From: an uncultured Fibrobacter sp.
GTDB taxonomy: Bacteria > Fibrobacterota > Fibrobacteria > Fibrobacterales > Fibrobacteraceae
Reading direction: 5' to 3'
DNA length: 64,000 bases
NCBI RefSeq assembly: GCF_947305105.1
Contig: NZ_CAMZCS010000003.1
Coordinates: forward strand, 62,001-126,000
This document shows, piece after piece, positions 24,683-33,156 of the stretch. The position numbers were made by a program, and so were the translations under genes. The notes beneath the pieces were generated by a model. It was given only the letters and a program-made list of their open reading frames with translations. It was not told the DNA's origin and ran no database searches. The stretch's first letter is position 1, and every line of letters starts with the position of its first letter.

Positions 24683-24747
24683 TTTTCTTGACGCTTCTGA
24701 AAACGGCGCTCTTAGACAAAGCCGTTCATTTGGATTTTACGAAAAAA

Positions 24748-24772
24748 GGACTGCATTGCTGCAGTCCTTTTT
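24748..24772. terminator. Bidirectional terminator between dksA and carB
   Basis: Stem GGACTGCA-TTGC-TGCAGTCC with TTTTT after it and AAAAAA before it, so it can serve both converging genes. Confidence 0.9.
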
Positions 24773-24834
24773 AAGTTCTGGATTGTTTCGGGGCTATTCG
24801 CCCCTCGCAATGACGCGCTGAGACGGCGCTTCGG

Positions 24835-24854
24835 CCCTTCGACAAGCTCAGGGA
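24835..24854. repeat. REP-like element CCCTTCGACAAGCTCAGGGA
   Basis: Palindromic intergenic element downstream of carB; a 19/20 match lies upstream of carB at 28143 and further copies at 63076 and 63108. Confidence 0.8.
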
Positions 24855-24879
24855 CCTTACTCAGCGACCTTCAGGGACC

Positions 24880-27800
24880 TTAGATCTCTTCGATGCTTGC
24901 ATGGTACTCCTGCAAGCTCTTCACAGCACCATGGCCGTTGCGGGCGGCGGCGATGCCCTTCACGGTGTTGTAGGCACCGGCGAGGGTCGTGATGTAAGGA
25001 ACCTTGTACTTGATGGCGGCCTTGCGGATAGCGCTTTCGTCCTTGATGGCGTCGCGCTTTGCCCACGGCGTGTTGATGATGAGGTTCACCTGCTTGTTCA
25101 GGATGATATCGAGAACGTTCGGGCGACCTTCAGCAATCTTGTTCACCACTTCGCACTTGACACCGGCGGCTTCGTAGAACCTGGCGGTACCTTCGGTAGC
25201 GTAAATCTTGAAGCCGAGCTTCTGGAATTCCTTGCCGATTTCGATGGCCTGTTCAGACAAGTTAACCTTATCGGAGAGGCTAATCAGCACGGCACCTTCG
25301 TTCGGGAGGAAGGAACCTGCGGCTTCCTGGCTCTTGTAGTAGGCCAGGGCATAGTCGTCGGAGAGGCCGAGCACTTCGCCGGTGGAGCGCATTTCGGGGC
25401 CGAGAACCGGGTCCACCTTCGGGAACTTGTCGAACGGGAACACAGCTTCCTTGGCGCCGTGGTGGTTGAACTTCTTGTCCTTGAGCTTGAGGTCTTCGAG
25501 CTTGGCACCGAGCATCAGGCGGGTCGCGAGGCGGGCCATCTGCGTGTTACAAACCTTGGAGACCAGAGGCACCGTGCGGGATGCGCGCGGGTTCGCTTCG
25601 AGCACGAACACCTTGCCGTCTTCGATAGCGTACTGCATGTTCATGAGGCCGCACACGTGGAGGGCTTCAGCGATCTTGCGCGTGTAATCCTTGATGGTGG
25701 CGAGGTTTTCCTTAGTGATGGTCACCGGCGGGATAATGCAGGCGGAGTCACCGGAGTGGACACCGGCAAGTTCCACGTGTTCCATCACGGACGGGATGTA
25801 AACGTGTTCGCCGTCGGAGAGGGCGTCGGCTTCGCATTCCAAAGCGTTGTGGAGGAAGCGGTCGATGAGGAGCGGACGGTCCGGGGTCACGCCCACAGCC
25901 TTCGCCACGTATTCGCGGAGCATGTTTTCGTCGTAGATGACTTCCATGCCGCGGCCGCCAAGCACGAAGCTCGGGCGGATCATCACCGGGTAGCCACCGA
26001 TCTGCTTGACGCAAGCGAGGGCTTCGTCGATGTTCGTGGCCATGCCGCTTTCCGGCATCGGAATGCCGAGCTGGTCCATCATCTTGCGGAACAAGTCACG
26101 GTCTTCGGCGATATCGATGGAGTCGATGCTCGTACCGAGAATCTTCACGCCTTCGTCGGAGAGGGCGCGGGCGATGTTCAGCGGAGTCTGGCCACCGAAC
26201 TGCACGATGACGCCAGCCGGCTTTTCCTTGTGGTAAATCTGGAGAACGTCTTCGAGGCTGACCGGTTCGAAGTACAGCTTGTCGGAAGTATCGTAGTCGG
26301 TAGAAACCGTTTCGGGGTTGCAGTTCACCATGATGGTTTCGTAACCCATTTCGCGGAGAGCCATTGCAGCGTGGCAGCAGCAGTAGTCAAATTCGATACC
26401 CTGACCGATTCTGTTCGGGCCACCGCCGAGGATCATGATCTTCTTGGCGTTGTCTGTAGCGGTCGATTCGTCCTTGCAGTTGTAGGTGCTGTAGTAGTAG
26501 AACTGGTTTTCCACACCGCTCACCGGCACGGCACACCAGCCTTCGACCACGCCGAGTTCGGTGCGCTTCTTGCGCACGTCCTTTTCGCGGATGCCGAGGA
26601 TCTTGGCGATGTACTTGTCGCTGAAGCCGTCCTTCTTGGCCTTGATGAGGAGTTCGTCAGCAGGCAGGCGACCCGGAGTCTTGAGCATTTCTTCTTCGAG
26701 TTCCACGAGTTCGCGCATCTGCTGCACGAAGTAGGCCTTTTCGTAGGTGGCGGCGAAGATTTCTTCGTCGGTAGCACCCTTACGGATGGCTTCGTACATC
26801 TGGAAGTGGCGTTCAGAAGAAGCGGTCTTCATCATTTCAAGGAGTTCTTCCTTGCTCTTCTTGTTGAAGTCCTTCGCAAAGCCGAGGCCGGAGCGACCGT
26901 TTTCGAGACCGCGGATAGCCTTCTGGAGGGTTTCCTTGTAGGTCTTGCCGATAGCCATGACTTCGCCCACGGCCTTCATCTGGGTGCCGAGGCAGTCATC
27001 GACGCCGCGGAACTTTTCGAATGCCCAGCGAGCGAACTTGAGCACCACGTAGTCACCGCTCGGGGTGTACTTTTCGAGGGAGCCGTCGCGCCAGTACGGA
27101 ATCTGATCGAGGGTGAGGCCTGCGGCGAGCTTTGCAGAAATGAGAGCAATCGGGAAGCCGGTAGCCTTGGAAGCAAGAGCGGAGGAGCGAGAGGTACGCG
27201 GGTTGATTTCGATGATCACCACGCGGCCCGTCTTCGGGTCGTGAGCGAACTGAACGTTCGTACCGCCGATCACGCCGATGGATTCCACAATCTTGAAGGC
27301 GTCGCGCTTGAGGCGTTCTTCGAGGGCCTTGTCGATGGTGAGGAACGGGGCTGCGCAGAAGGAGTCACCGGTATGCACGCCCACCGGGTCAATGTTTTCG
27401 ATGAAGCAGATGGCGATCATCTGGTTCTTGGAGTCGCGGACCACTTCGACTTCGAGTTCTTCCCAACCGAGGATGGATTCTTCGATGAGGCACTGGTGCG
27501 TCATCGAGAGTTCAAGACCGTTGGAGCAAATGGTGCGGAGTTCTTCCACGTTGTAGCAGAAACCGCCGCCTGCACCACCCATGGTGTATGCCGGGCGAAC
27601 GACAACCGGGTAACCGATTTCGGCCACGATCTTTTCGGCTTCTTCCACGGAGTGGCAAATGCCGGAGCGCGGAGTCTCGATACCGAGCTTCTGCATGGTT
27701 TCCTTGAAGACTTCACGGTCTTCGCCGCGTTCGATAGCGTCGAGGTTCACACCGATGACCTTCACGCCGTACTTGTCCAAGACGCCGGCCTTGTTGAGGG

Positions 27801-28098
27801 CGCAAGCGAGGTTCAAGCCGGTCTGGCCGCCCAAGTTCGGGAGGAGGGCCTGCGGGCGTTCCTTCTCGATAATCTGGGTCAAGCGGGCGACGTTCAGCGG
27901 TTCGATGTAAGTGGCATCGGCCATGACCGGGTCGGTCATGATGGTAGCCGGGTTGGAGTTCACGAGCACGATCTTGTAACCCTGTTCGCGCAGGGCCTTA
28001 CAAGCCTGGGTGCCGGAATAGTCGAATTCGCAAGCCTGACCGATCACGATCGGGCCGGAACCAATGATAAGGACTTTGTCGATGCCTTCAATCTTCAT
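24880..28098 (-). CDS. carB: Carbamoyl-phosphate synthase large subunit
   Basis: 1072 aa, full length. Makes carbamoyl phosphate from bicarbonate, ATP and ammonia (from CarA) for pyrimidine and arginine synthesis. Two homologous ATP-grasp halves are visible: LIIGSGPIVIGQACEFDYSG at the start and MILGGGPNRIGQGIEFDYC about 560 residues later; ENIDPVGVHTGDS and EHVELAGVHSGDS mark the two active sites. The C-terminal MGS-like allosteric domain is present. GGAG precedes the ATG. carA is not in the window. The leader carries two terminator hairpins. Confidence 0.97.
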   Translation of the reverse strand: MKIEGIDKVLIIGSGPIVIGQACEFDYSGTQACKALREQGYKIVLVNSNPATIMTDPVMADATYIEPLNVARLTQIIEKERPQALLPNLGGQTGLNLACALNKAGVLDKYGVKVIGVNLDAIERGEDREVFKETMQKLGIETPRSGICHSVEEAEKIVAEIGYPVVVRPAYTMGGAGGGFCYNVEELRTICSNGLELSMTHQCLIEESILGWEELEVEVVRDSKNQMIAICFIENIDPVGVHTGDSFCAAPFLTIDKALEERLKRDAFKIVESIGVIGGTNVQFAHDPKTGRVVIIEINPRTSRSSALASKATGFPIALISAKLAAGLTLDQIPYWRDGSLEKYTPSGDYVVLKFARWAFEKFRGVDDCLGTQMKAVGEVMAIGKTYKETLQKAIRGLENGRSGLGFAKDFNKKSKEELLEMMKTASSERHFQMYEAIRKGATDEEIFAATYEKAYFVQQMRELVELEEEMLKTPGRLPADELLIKAKKDGFSDKYIAKILGIREKDVRKKRTELGVVEGWCAVPVSGVENQFYYYSTYNCKDESTATDNAKKIMILGGGPNRIGQGIEFDYCCCHAAMALREMGYETIMVNCNPETVSTDYDTSDKLYFEPVSLEDVLQIYHKEKPAGVIVQFGGQTPLNIARALSDEGVKILGTSIDSIDIAEDRDLFRKMMDQLGIPMPESGMATNIDEALACVKQIGGYPVMIRPSFVLGGRGMEVIYDENMLREYVAKAVGVTPDRPLLIDRFLHNALECEADALSDGEHVYIPSVMEHVELAGVHSGDSACIIPPVTITKENLATIKDYTRKIAEALHVCGLMNMQYAIEDGKVFVLEANPRASRTVPLVSKVCNTQMARLATRLMLGAKLEDLKLKDKKFNHHGAKEAVFPFDKFPKVDPVLGPEMRSTGEVLGLSDDYALAYYKSQEAAGSFLPNEGAVLISLSDKVNLSEQAIEIGKEFQKLGFKIYATEGTARFYEAAGVKCEVVNKIAEGRPNVLDIILNKQVNLIINTPWAKRDAIKDESAIRKAAIKYKVPYITTLAGAYNTVKGIAAARNGHGAVKSLQEYHASIEEI

Positions 28099-28142
28099 TT
28101 TAGTATTCTCCGTTTGACTAATTATTAAATCCTAATGATGTT

Positions 28143-28162
28143 CCCTTCGGCAAGCTCAGGGA
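28143..28162. repeat. REP-like element CCCTTCGGCAAGCTCAGGGA
   Basis: 19/20 identity to 24835-24854; the two copies bracket carB. Confidence 0.8.
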
Positions 28163-28173
28163 ACTTAATGGGT

Positions 28174-28202
28174 AAAAAAAATGCTGAACTAAAAAGTCCA
28201 GC
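28174..28202 (-). terminator. Terminator hairpin in carB leader (proximal)
   Basis: Read on the minus strand: GCTGGACT-TTTT-AGTTCAGC followed by eight T with one A before them. It ends about 75 bases before the carB start. Confidence 0.7.
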
Positions 28203-28227
28203 AAAATCAAAAAAAATAGAACCCTTG

Positions 28228-28252
28228 AAAAAACCGACTGCCGTTGCGCAGT
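28228..28252 (-). terminator. Terminator-like hairpin in carB leader (distal)
   Basis: Read on the minus strand: ACTGC-GCAACG-GCAGT, then CGGTTTTTT. Together with the hairpin at 28174 it gives two tandem stops before carB. Confidence 0.55.
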
Positions 28253-28337
28253 GGATTGCGCAAATTGCATTGGGCTTCGACATTGCAAGAATTCTTTTCA
28301 TTTTTTGTCTAAATCACTCAAGGCTTAAACTTGCGCA

Positions 28338-28366
28338 AATATAGAATAAAGAGCAAGGTTCTGCAA
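28338..28366 (-). promoter_or_regulatory. Likely carB promoter
   Basis: On the minus strand: TTGCAG, 17-base spacer, TATATT (28343-28338), followed by TGCGC. If used, it makes a leader of about 230 bases including the tandem terminators. Confidence 0.45.
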
Positions 28367-28386
28367 TGTTTTTTTTAACTATTCCC

Positions 28387-28554
28387 CTAGTATCCCTCTT
28401 CTTCGTCCTCATCCTCATCATCTTCGTCGTCATCGTCATAATTCAGGCATTCCTCGTCCTGGTCGTCGCAATCGTCGCTAACGGAATCGCTGCCGCCACA
28501 GGCGGAAAGGGTGAAAATACTGAGTAGTGCCAAGAAAATGAATTTTTTTAGCAT
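28387..28554 (-). CDS. Very small acidic lipoprotein
   Basis: 55 aa. Signal MLKKFIFLALLSIFTLSAC ends in the lipobox LSAC; the mature peptide of about 37 residues is nearly all Asp/Glu with two cysteines (DDCDDQDEEC). AAGGGA stands at the right distance before 28554. A surface-anchored polyanion; function unknown. Confidence 0.6.
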   Translation of the reverse strand: MLKKFIFLALLSIFTLSACGGSDSVSDDCDDQDEECLNYDDDDEDDEDEDEEEGY

Positions 28555-28621
28555 AGTCATCGTCCCTTGCAATTGGTTTAACTCTAATTATTATAGAAAA
28601 AAAGTAAATAGGATAATTGTA

Positions 28622-28658
28622 TATAAAATAAAAAGGGACCACCTATGGAGGTAGTCCC
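28622..28658 (-). terminator. Terminator after the HU gene
   Basis: On the minus strand: GGGACTACCT-CCAT-AGGTGGTCCC followed by TTTTTATTTTAT. Confidence 0.85.
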
Positions 28659-28683
28659 CTTAAAAACCTTGTCTACAACAAGA

Positions 28684-28983
28684 TTACTTCTTAGCCTTGC
28701 TCTTGGCAGCGTCGGCCTTGAGAGCAGTACCGGCCTTGAAGCCGACGGTCTTGGAAGCCTTGATCTTGATGGTAGCGCCAGTCTGCGGGTTGCGGCCGGT
28801 ACGGGCAGCGCGAACCTTGACAGAGAAGGTGCCGAAGCCGATCAGCTGGACGTTGCCGTCCTTCTTGATGCCAGCGGCGATACCGTCGAGCACAGCGTCG
28901 ACAGCGCGGCCAGCAGCAGCCTTGGATTCTAAACCAGCGTCCTTGTTGGCGAGGATGGCTTCAATGAGATCTTGTTTGTTCAT
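28684..28983 (-). CDS. hup: HU-family DNA-binding protein
   Basis: 99 aa. MNKQDLIEAILANKD start, GFGTFSVKVRAARTGRNPQTG DNA-binding arm (about 46-66, shown here split by the usual GxGxF and RxGRNPxTG motifs) and a Lys/Ala tail. Bends DNA and organises the nucleoid. AAGGAG supports the ATG at 28983; the residue Ala/Lys-rich extension is short. Confidence 0.93.
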   Translation of the reverse strand: MNKQDLIEAILANKDAGLESKAAAGRAVDAVLDGIAAGIKKDGNVQLIGFGTFSVKVRAARTGRNPQTGATIKIKASKTVGFKAGTALKADAAKSKAKK

Positions 28984-29091
28984 TTTCAACTCCTTGAGTT
29001 AGGTTTTAAGAAAAGTATGGTGATATTATACCTTTTTTTTTTCGTACCGAGTAATTTTTTTGAAAAAAAATATCGCCTGAGCCCTTTTAAA

Positions 29092-30219
29092 TCAAGCCTC
29101 GGGGTGAGGTCCGGCCGCTTCGGCATGCATCGCTTCGGACTTTTTTTGCACCTTGCGAATGAACACGAGACATAGGCAAGTGAAGGGCACTGCAACAAGT
29201 AACCCTAAGAAACCCAACAACTTACCCCATATTGAAAGAGACAGCAAAATGCCCACAGGAGGCAGGTTCATCGACTTTCCGACAATGTGCGGAACCAAGA
29301 AAAGGTCTTGAATTATCTGCACGACAAGATAAATGAAAAGGACGATTATCGCGACTTCCCAAAGGGGCATTCCCGAATCCAACGAGTACACGACCGACAA
29401 AACGAGTGCCAGCGGGATGCTTGTCAACTGCAAATACGGGACCATGTTCAATGCGCCGGAGAACAAGCCGAACACAATACCCATGGGGAGCCCCATGATG
29501 CTGAAGCCTATAGAATAAAGTATTCCGACAGATAAAGCGACGATAGACTGTGCACGGAAATAGTTGCCCATGAAGCGGTCCACTTCGTGGGCCATTTCAA
29601 AAGCGTCGGCTTGATAACGTTTGGGAATAAGGCTTGCCACGCCGCTGCGGAGCTTGGGCATGTCTACCATAATGAAGATAAGGTAAAGGAACATCAAGGC
29701 GCCGGTTGACAAACCGAAAATAATTGTCACTGTTTTCGAAACGACGCCCCAGGCGCCCGGGAGAATTTTCGAGGCTAAATTTCCGACGCTTTCCCAGGAA
29801 TCAAAACTTTGGAGGGCGGCGCCGATTTTTTCCCAACCGACAGATTCCCGGATGAAATCCCAAATGTCTGTCGGAATATACGATGCCATCCGTTCGGACC
29901 AGGCGGAATCATTGAACATTCTCACGAGCAATGAGCCCAGGTATTGGACTTCGTTGACGACTTTCGGTACAAAAATGAGCATGCAGCCCGTCAGGATGAG
30001 TCCACCGCCAAATATGACCACCAAAACGGCGGCAATTCGGTGCTTCATCTTGACTTGGAGTTTGTTTACCAGCGGGTCGACAATATAGGCGAGCAAAAAG
30101 GCTGCAAAAAACGGGAAAAGCACGTTTCTCAAATAATATGCAGTCCCCACAATTACCACAAAAACGGCAGCAAACATCATGAGCCGCATAATGCGGTCAA
30201 CAGTCCAAATTCTAGGCAT
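29092..30219 (-). CDS. AI-2E-family (PerM-type) membrane transporter
   Basis: 375 aa with about eight membrane helices in the family pattern: an N-terminal pair (RLMMFAAVFVVIVGTAYYLRN, split), a soluble middle domain, then ALSVGILYSIGFSIMGLP, GALNMVPYLQ and the terminal VGILLSLSIWGKLLG. Members have been linked to export of AI-2, ions or other small molecules; the substrate here is unknown. Start 30219 has a strong AGGAGGGAG and overlaps the upstream gene by 8 bases. Last gene of a four-gene operon. Confidence 0.85.
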   Translation of the reverse strand: MPRIWTVDRIMRLMMFAAVFVVIVGTAYYLRNVLFPFFAAFLLAYIVDPLVNKLQVKMKHRIAAVLVVIFGGGLILTGCMLIFVPKVVNEVQYLGSLLVRMFNDSAWSERMASYIPTDIWDFIRESVGWEKIGAALQSFDSWESVGNLASKILPGAWGVVSKTVTIIFGLSTGALMFLYLIFIMVDMPKLRSGVASLIPKRYQADAFEMAHEVDRFMGNYFRAQSIVALSVGILYSIGFSIMGLPMGIVFGLFSGALNMVPYLQLTSIPLALVLSVVYSLDSGMPLWEVAIIVLFIYLVVQIIQDLFLVPHIVGKSMNLPPVGILLSLSIWGKLLGFLGLLVAVPFTCLCLVFIRKVQKKSEAMHAEAAGPHPEA

Positions 30220-30994
30220 TCTCCCTCCTGTATGCCGAAGATTTCTTTTTCTTGTGTGATCCTTCGCGATCGGCCAAAATTTGCGAAGCCAGGAATGCGA
30301 CGATGACAAAAGCTAGCACAATGTACATGGCATTTATGAATCCATGATTTTGCCCGTACATGTGGATAGAATAAATTTCGAATTCGTCGGGAATCCCGCG
30401 CAGGGCCCCTTCGCCGTTAGAAATTTCGAAAAGTAGCGCCCGGTTCCAGTACGTAAAGCCGTCGTCGTGGTCGAGGCCGTTCATCACGAGCCAACGTTCA
30501 GGGACAGCAAAAGAAGACAGCGGAATTTTTACCTCGCTCGCTTTTGAATCGACGGGCATCGTGGCCAAAAGGGGGCGATAACTCAGGTATTCTCCTTCGC
30601 GTGAATATTCCGGGTCGTCTGTCAAGATGCGCAGAGTGAGCGACTTCATGCGGCCGGCCGATGCCGTGACTGCAATCGTGTCGAATTTTGAAAAATCAAA
30701 ACGGGATGTTGCAGGGCGATGGTCCACAGACATCAGGTTCACACCTACGCCTGCATAGGGGTACGCCATTCCCGAACGGATATTTACCTTCGCCGAAATC
30801 GTGTCGCCATGCAACGAGATGTCGGATGTGGAATAGCCGCCGGAGGCTGCATCGGTCAATGCGTAGGCCTCATAGGCGAGTTTCGGGAAAAAGGTGAGAG
30901 AATTGTCCTTGAACGTGCAGAACAAGGCCGCCCACGCACCCAAAAGCACGACAAACGCGGCAACCGAGATGATTCTAATCTTCCTTGTCTTCAT
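30212..30994 (-). CDS. Membrane-anchored beta-sandwich protein A
   Basis: 260 aa. N-terminal helix (IISVAAFVVLLGAWAALFC), a ~190-residue extracytoplasmic beta-rich domain, and a C-terminal helix (INAMYIVLAFVIVAFLASQIL) followed by a basic tail. The domain looks like a carbohydrate-binding/CIA30-like jellyroll (FDFSKFDTIAVTA, ...LTLRILTDD). The upstream gene has the same layout, so they are paralogues and may form a heterodimer. Overlaps its neighbours by 8 and 20 bases. Function unknown. Confidence 0.6.
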   Translation of the reverse strand: MKTRKIRIISVAAFVVLLGAWAALFCTFKDNSLTFFPKLAYEAYALTDAASGGYSTSDISLHGDTISAKVNIRSGMAYPYAGVGVNLMSVDHRPATSRFDFSKFDTIAVTASAGRMKSLTLRILTDDPEYSREGEYLSYRPLLATMPVDSKASEVKIPLSSFAVPERWLVMNGLDHDDGFTYWNRALLFEISNGEGALRGIPDEFEIYSIHMYGQNHGFINAMYIVLAFVIVAFLASQILADREGSHKKKKSSAYRRENA

Positions 30995-31706
30995 TCTTCT
31001 TATGGTGGCGGAAGCCCACCGCGACAATGGTTATACCCAAGAAGGCGAAAAGTACCGCGCCGAACCAGAAATTGCTGAGACCCTTGGCGGAAACTCCATG
31101 AAATACGATGGAGAATGTCTTGCCGCGCGGTTGGTTCCAGCCTGGAGCGATTTCCACGCGAGCCATGGATTCCTGGTGCCTCTTGTTCAGTTCCTTGTCT
31201 ACATGGGCGTCTTCGTACCAGAAATCCGGCGTGTAGAACTGTTCCATCGGGACGACGATGCGTTCGCGCCCTCCGGATACTTTCACCTCTTTCATCAGCA
31301 GGCGGAAGGTTTTCGGTTTTTTCACGTCGGTCACGTCGGGGTCGTATGCCCAGAGCTTCACGAGAATCTCGTCTGTGCCGGAGGTTTCTACGTCGAAAAT
31401 GAGCGAATCGACAAAAATCCAATTCCGGTATTTTTCAAGTGTGTCCGGATCAAAATTCCAAAGCATGCCACACCAGGCTGCAACTGTCGTATCGGTCCCC
31501 AGCGTACATTCGAACTTCATGGAGGAATCCCCCATTTGGAGCGAGGCATTCGAAAAACCGCCATCGGCCCTGTCGTCGTAATTCGTGACGAACATGCCCT
31601 CCTCCAGCGGATAAACGCTCTCGACAAAGAACGAGTCAGGTATCTGCGAATAGATGACTAAAACGATAACGGCAATAACACCAAGGATGGTATACGTCTT
31701 TCTCAT
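30975..31706 (-). CDS. Membrane-anchored beta-sandwich protein B
   Basis: 243 aa, paralogue-like partner of protein A: N-terminal helix (ILGVIAVIVLVIY), beta domain with SNASLQMGDSSMKFECTLG and WIFVDSLIFDVETS, C-terminal helix (FWFGAVLFAFLGITIVAVGF) and a charged tail. The arrangement suggests a periplasmic ligand domain held at both ends in the inner membrane. Start overlaps the stop of the zinc-ribbon gene (ATGA). Confidence 0.6.
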   Translation of the reverse strand: MRKTYTILGVIAVIVLVIYSQIPDSFFVESVYPLEEGMFVTNYDDRADGGFSNASLQMGDSSMKFECTLGTDTTVAAWCGMLWNFDPDTLEKYRNWIFVDSLIFDVETSGTDEILVKLWAYDPDVTDVKKPKTFRLLMKEVKVSGGRERIVVPMEQFYTPDFWYEDAHVDKELNKRHQESMARVEIAPGWNQPRGKTFSIVFHGVSAKGLSNFWFGAVLFAFLGITIVAVGFRHHKKNEDKED

Positions 31707-32215
31707 TTTTCAGAAGGTTCCAAAATGGGCTTGAAGAACATGTTGTATTGAATAAGGTCCAAAGGGTCTACTTCGGGCTGTTCTTCGCCCATTCCCTTTG
31801 AAATGAGTTTGTCAAGCAGACGGATAAAAAAGAAATGGTGCTTCCCTTGTTTTGCGGTCGCCTGGAACGGGTGCTCCAAAGTGTGTTCCAGCAACCGGAC
31901 GGTGAGCTCGGGTGTCAGGTGGAACGTCTGGCAGCATTGCGTCACCAGTCCGTCGTAACCATAGTCGGGCAACTTGCCCTGGACAAGAGGTTCCCCATGG
32001 TCGATGCACTTGGCGGATTCAGGTGTGGCTTGGAGTTGTTTCGCCTTGAGAGCCTTGAGCCATAGTTCACGGGTCTTGTCGCTGAGCTCGCCACGGAAAG
32101 ACGTGGTCTGGCTACACGGGAAGAACGTGGAAAAACACTTCGGGCAAAGTCTCAAATCCAAAGTGTGGATTTTGATGTCCACTACGTCTGCATCGCAAAA
32201 AGGGCATTTACTCAT
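31703..32215 (-). CDS. Zinc-ribbon protein of unknown function
   Basis: 170 aa. Starts MSKCPFCDADV and continues LCPKCFSTFFPCS: two CxxC pairs form a zinc ribbon (residues about 4-33). The rest is helical with further Cys/His (KCIDHGEP, CCQTFHL). No ribosome site; a TATATT -10 (minus strand, 32229-32224) stands 8 bases before the ATG, so the mRNA is probably leaderless. First gene of the operon reaching the AI-2E transporter. Confidence 0.6.
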   Translation of the reverse strand: MSKCPFCDADVVDIKIHTLDLRLCPKCFSTFFPCSQTTSFRGELSDKTRELWLKALKAKQLQATPESAKCIDHGEPLVQGKLPDYGYDGLVTQCCQTFHLTPELTVRLLEHTLEHPFQATAKQGKHHFFFIRLLDKLISKGMGEEQPEVDPLDLIQYNMFFKPILEPSEK

Positions 32216-32246
32216 ATAATAAAAATATAATAAATCCGCCATTTGC

Positions 32247-32252
32247 TACATT
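32247..32252 (+). promoter_or_regulatory. -10 element of leaderless cnoX-like mRNA
   Basis: TACATT lies 6 bases before the ATG at 32259 in the context GCTACATTTGCGGT. A minus-strand TATATT (32224-32229) serves the divergent gene. Confidence 0.4.
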
Positions 32253-32258
32253 TGCGGT

Positions 32259-33083
32259 ATGGCAAAAGTAGTACAGATTACCGCTGAAAATTTTGAAGCC
32301 GAGGTCATCCAGGCCTCAGAAACCCGAGCTGTCGCAATACTCTTCTCGTCTGCAGAATACCCGGATTGCGCCCCTTATTCACAGCTGTTGGGCTCCCTTT
32401 CGACCAGCATGGACTTTACGCTCGGCGTGGTCAGTTGCGACGAACGTGAAAACATGCAGCTCATCCAGATGTTCCGCGTGCGCTCGGTGCCCGAAATCCA
32501 CATAGTGGACAAGGGACAGATTGCCGACGTGCTCCAGGGAGTCCTCTCCGAGGCAGACCTCAAGAAGCGCCTTGAAAAGTATTATGTGAGCGACGAAGCC
32601 CGCGTGCAGAACGCCATCGAAGAAGCCATCGCGGCCAAGCAGTTCGACGAAGCGATTCCCCTGCTCGACGAAGCGCTCGCCAAGACCCCCGACGACAAGA
32701 AATTGAAGTTGCTCTGGGCCAAGGCAAGTCTCGGTATGGGTGATACGGAAAAAGCGAAGGATGTTCTTTCCAAATTCACCGAAGCCGATGACCAGTACCG
32801 CGAAGCTAAATCGCTCTTGGAACTCCTGGACTTCCACGCCGAAGCCGCCAAGAAGGATGTGCAGGGCAAGGAAGCCATCGTCTACCACGAAGCATGCAAG
32901 CTCGCTTGCAGCGAAGATTTCGAAAGTGCATTGCAAGCATTCTTGAATCTCTACGTAGAAGCGCCCGAATGGAACGATTCGGCAGCCAAGAAGGCAATGC
33001 TCACTTTGTTCGGAGTCCTAGGCCCCAAGCACGAACTCACTTGGAAATATAGGGCTAAGCTCAATACCATGATGTTCATCTAG
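32259..33083 (+). CDS. Thioredoxin-fold/TPR co-chaperone (CnoX/YbbN-like)
   Basis: 274 aa. Residues 1-105 form a thioredoxin fold (ENFEAEVIQASETRAVAILF, RSVPEIHIVDKG) but the active site reads SAEYPDC, so the CxxC pair is lost, as in YbbN. Residues 110-274 hold TPR-like helices (FDEAIPLLDEALAKTPDDK). YbbN/CnoX proteins hold oxidised clients for GroEL/DnaK. No ribosome site; probably leaderless. Divergent from the zinc-ribbon gene; ends at a terminator shared with nothing else. Confidence 0.75.
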   Translation: MAKVVQITAENFEAEVIQASETRAVAILFSSAEYPDCAPYSQLLGSLSTSMDFTLGVVSCDERENMQLIQMFRVRSVPEIHIVDKGQIADVLQGVLSEADLKKRLEKYYVSDEARVQNAIEEAIAAKQFDEAIPLLDEALAKTPDDKKLKLLWAKASLGMGDTEKAKDVLSKFTEADDQYREAKSLLELLDFHAEAAKKDVQGKEAIVYHEACKLACSEDFESALQAFLNLYVEAPEWNDSAAKKAMLTLFGVLGPKHELTWKYRAKLNTMMFI

Positions 33084-33111
33084 CCCAGATGCTCTAGATT
33101 CAAAAACGAAA

Positions 33112-33143
33112 CCCAGCGAAAGTTATTCGCTGGGCCGTTTTTT
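33112..33143 (+). terminator. Rho-independent terminator
   Basis: CCCAGCGAA-AGTTA-TTCGCTGGG then CCGTTTTTT. Confidence 0.9.
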
Positions 33144-33156
33144 ATACAAAATGGAA

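Noticed and set aside
24901-28128. 1075-aa plus-strand ORF opposite carB
   Set aside because: Shadow of carB on the other strand; carB has full family motifs.
28135-28344. 69-aa ORF upstream of carB
   Set aside because: It runs through a REP element and both leader hairpins, with no ribosome site and no signal or domain.
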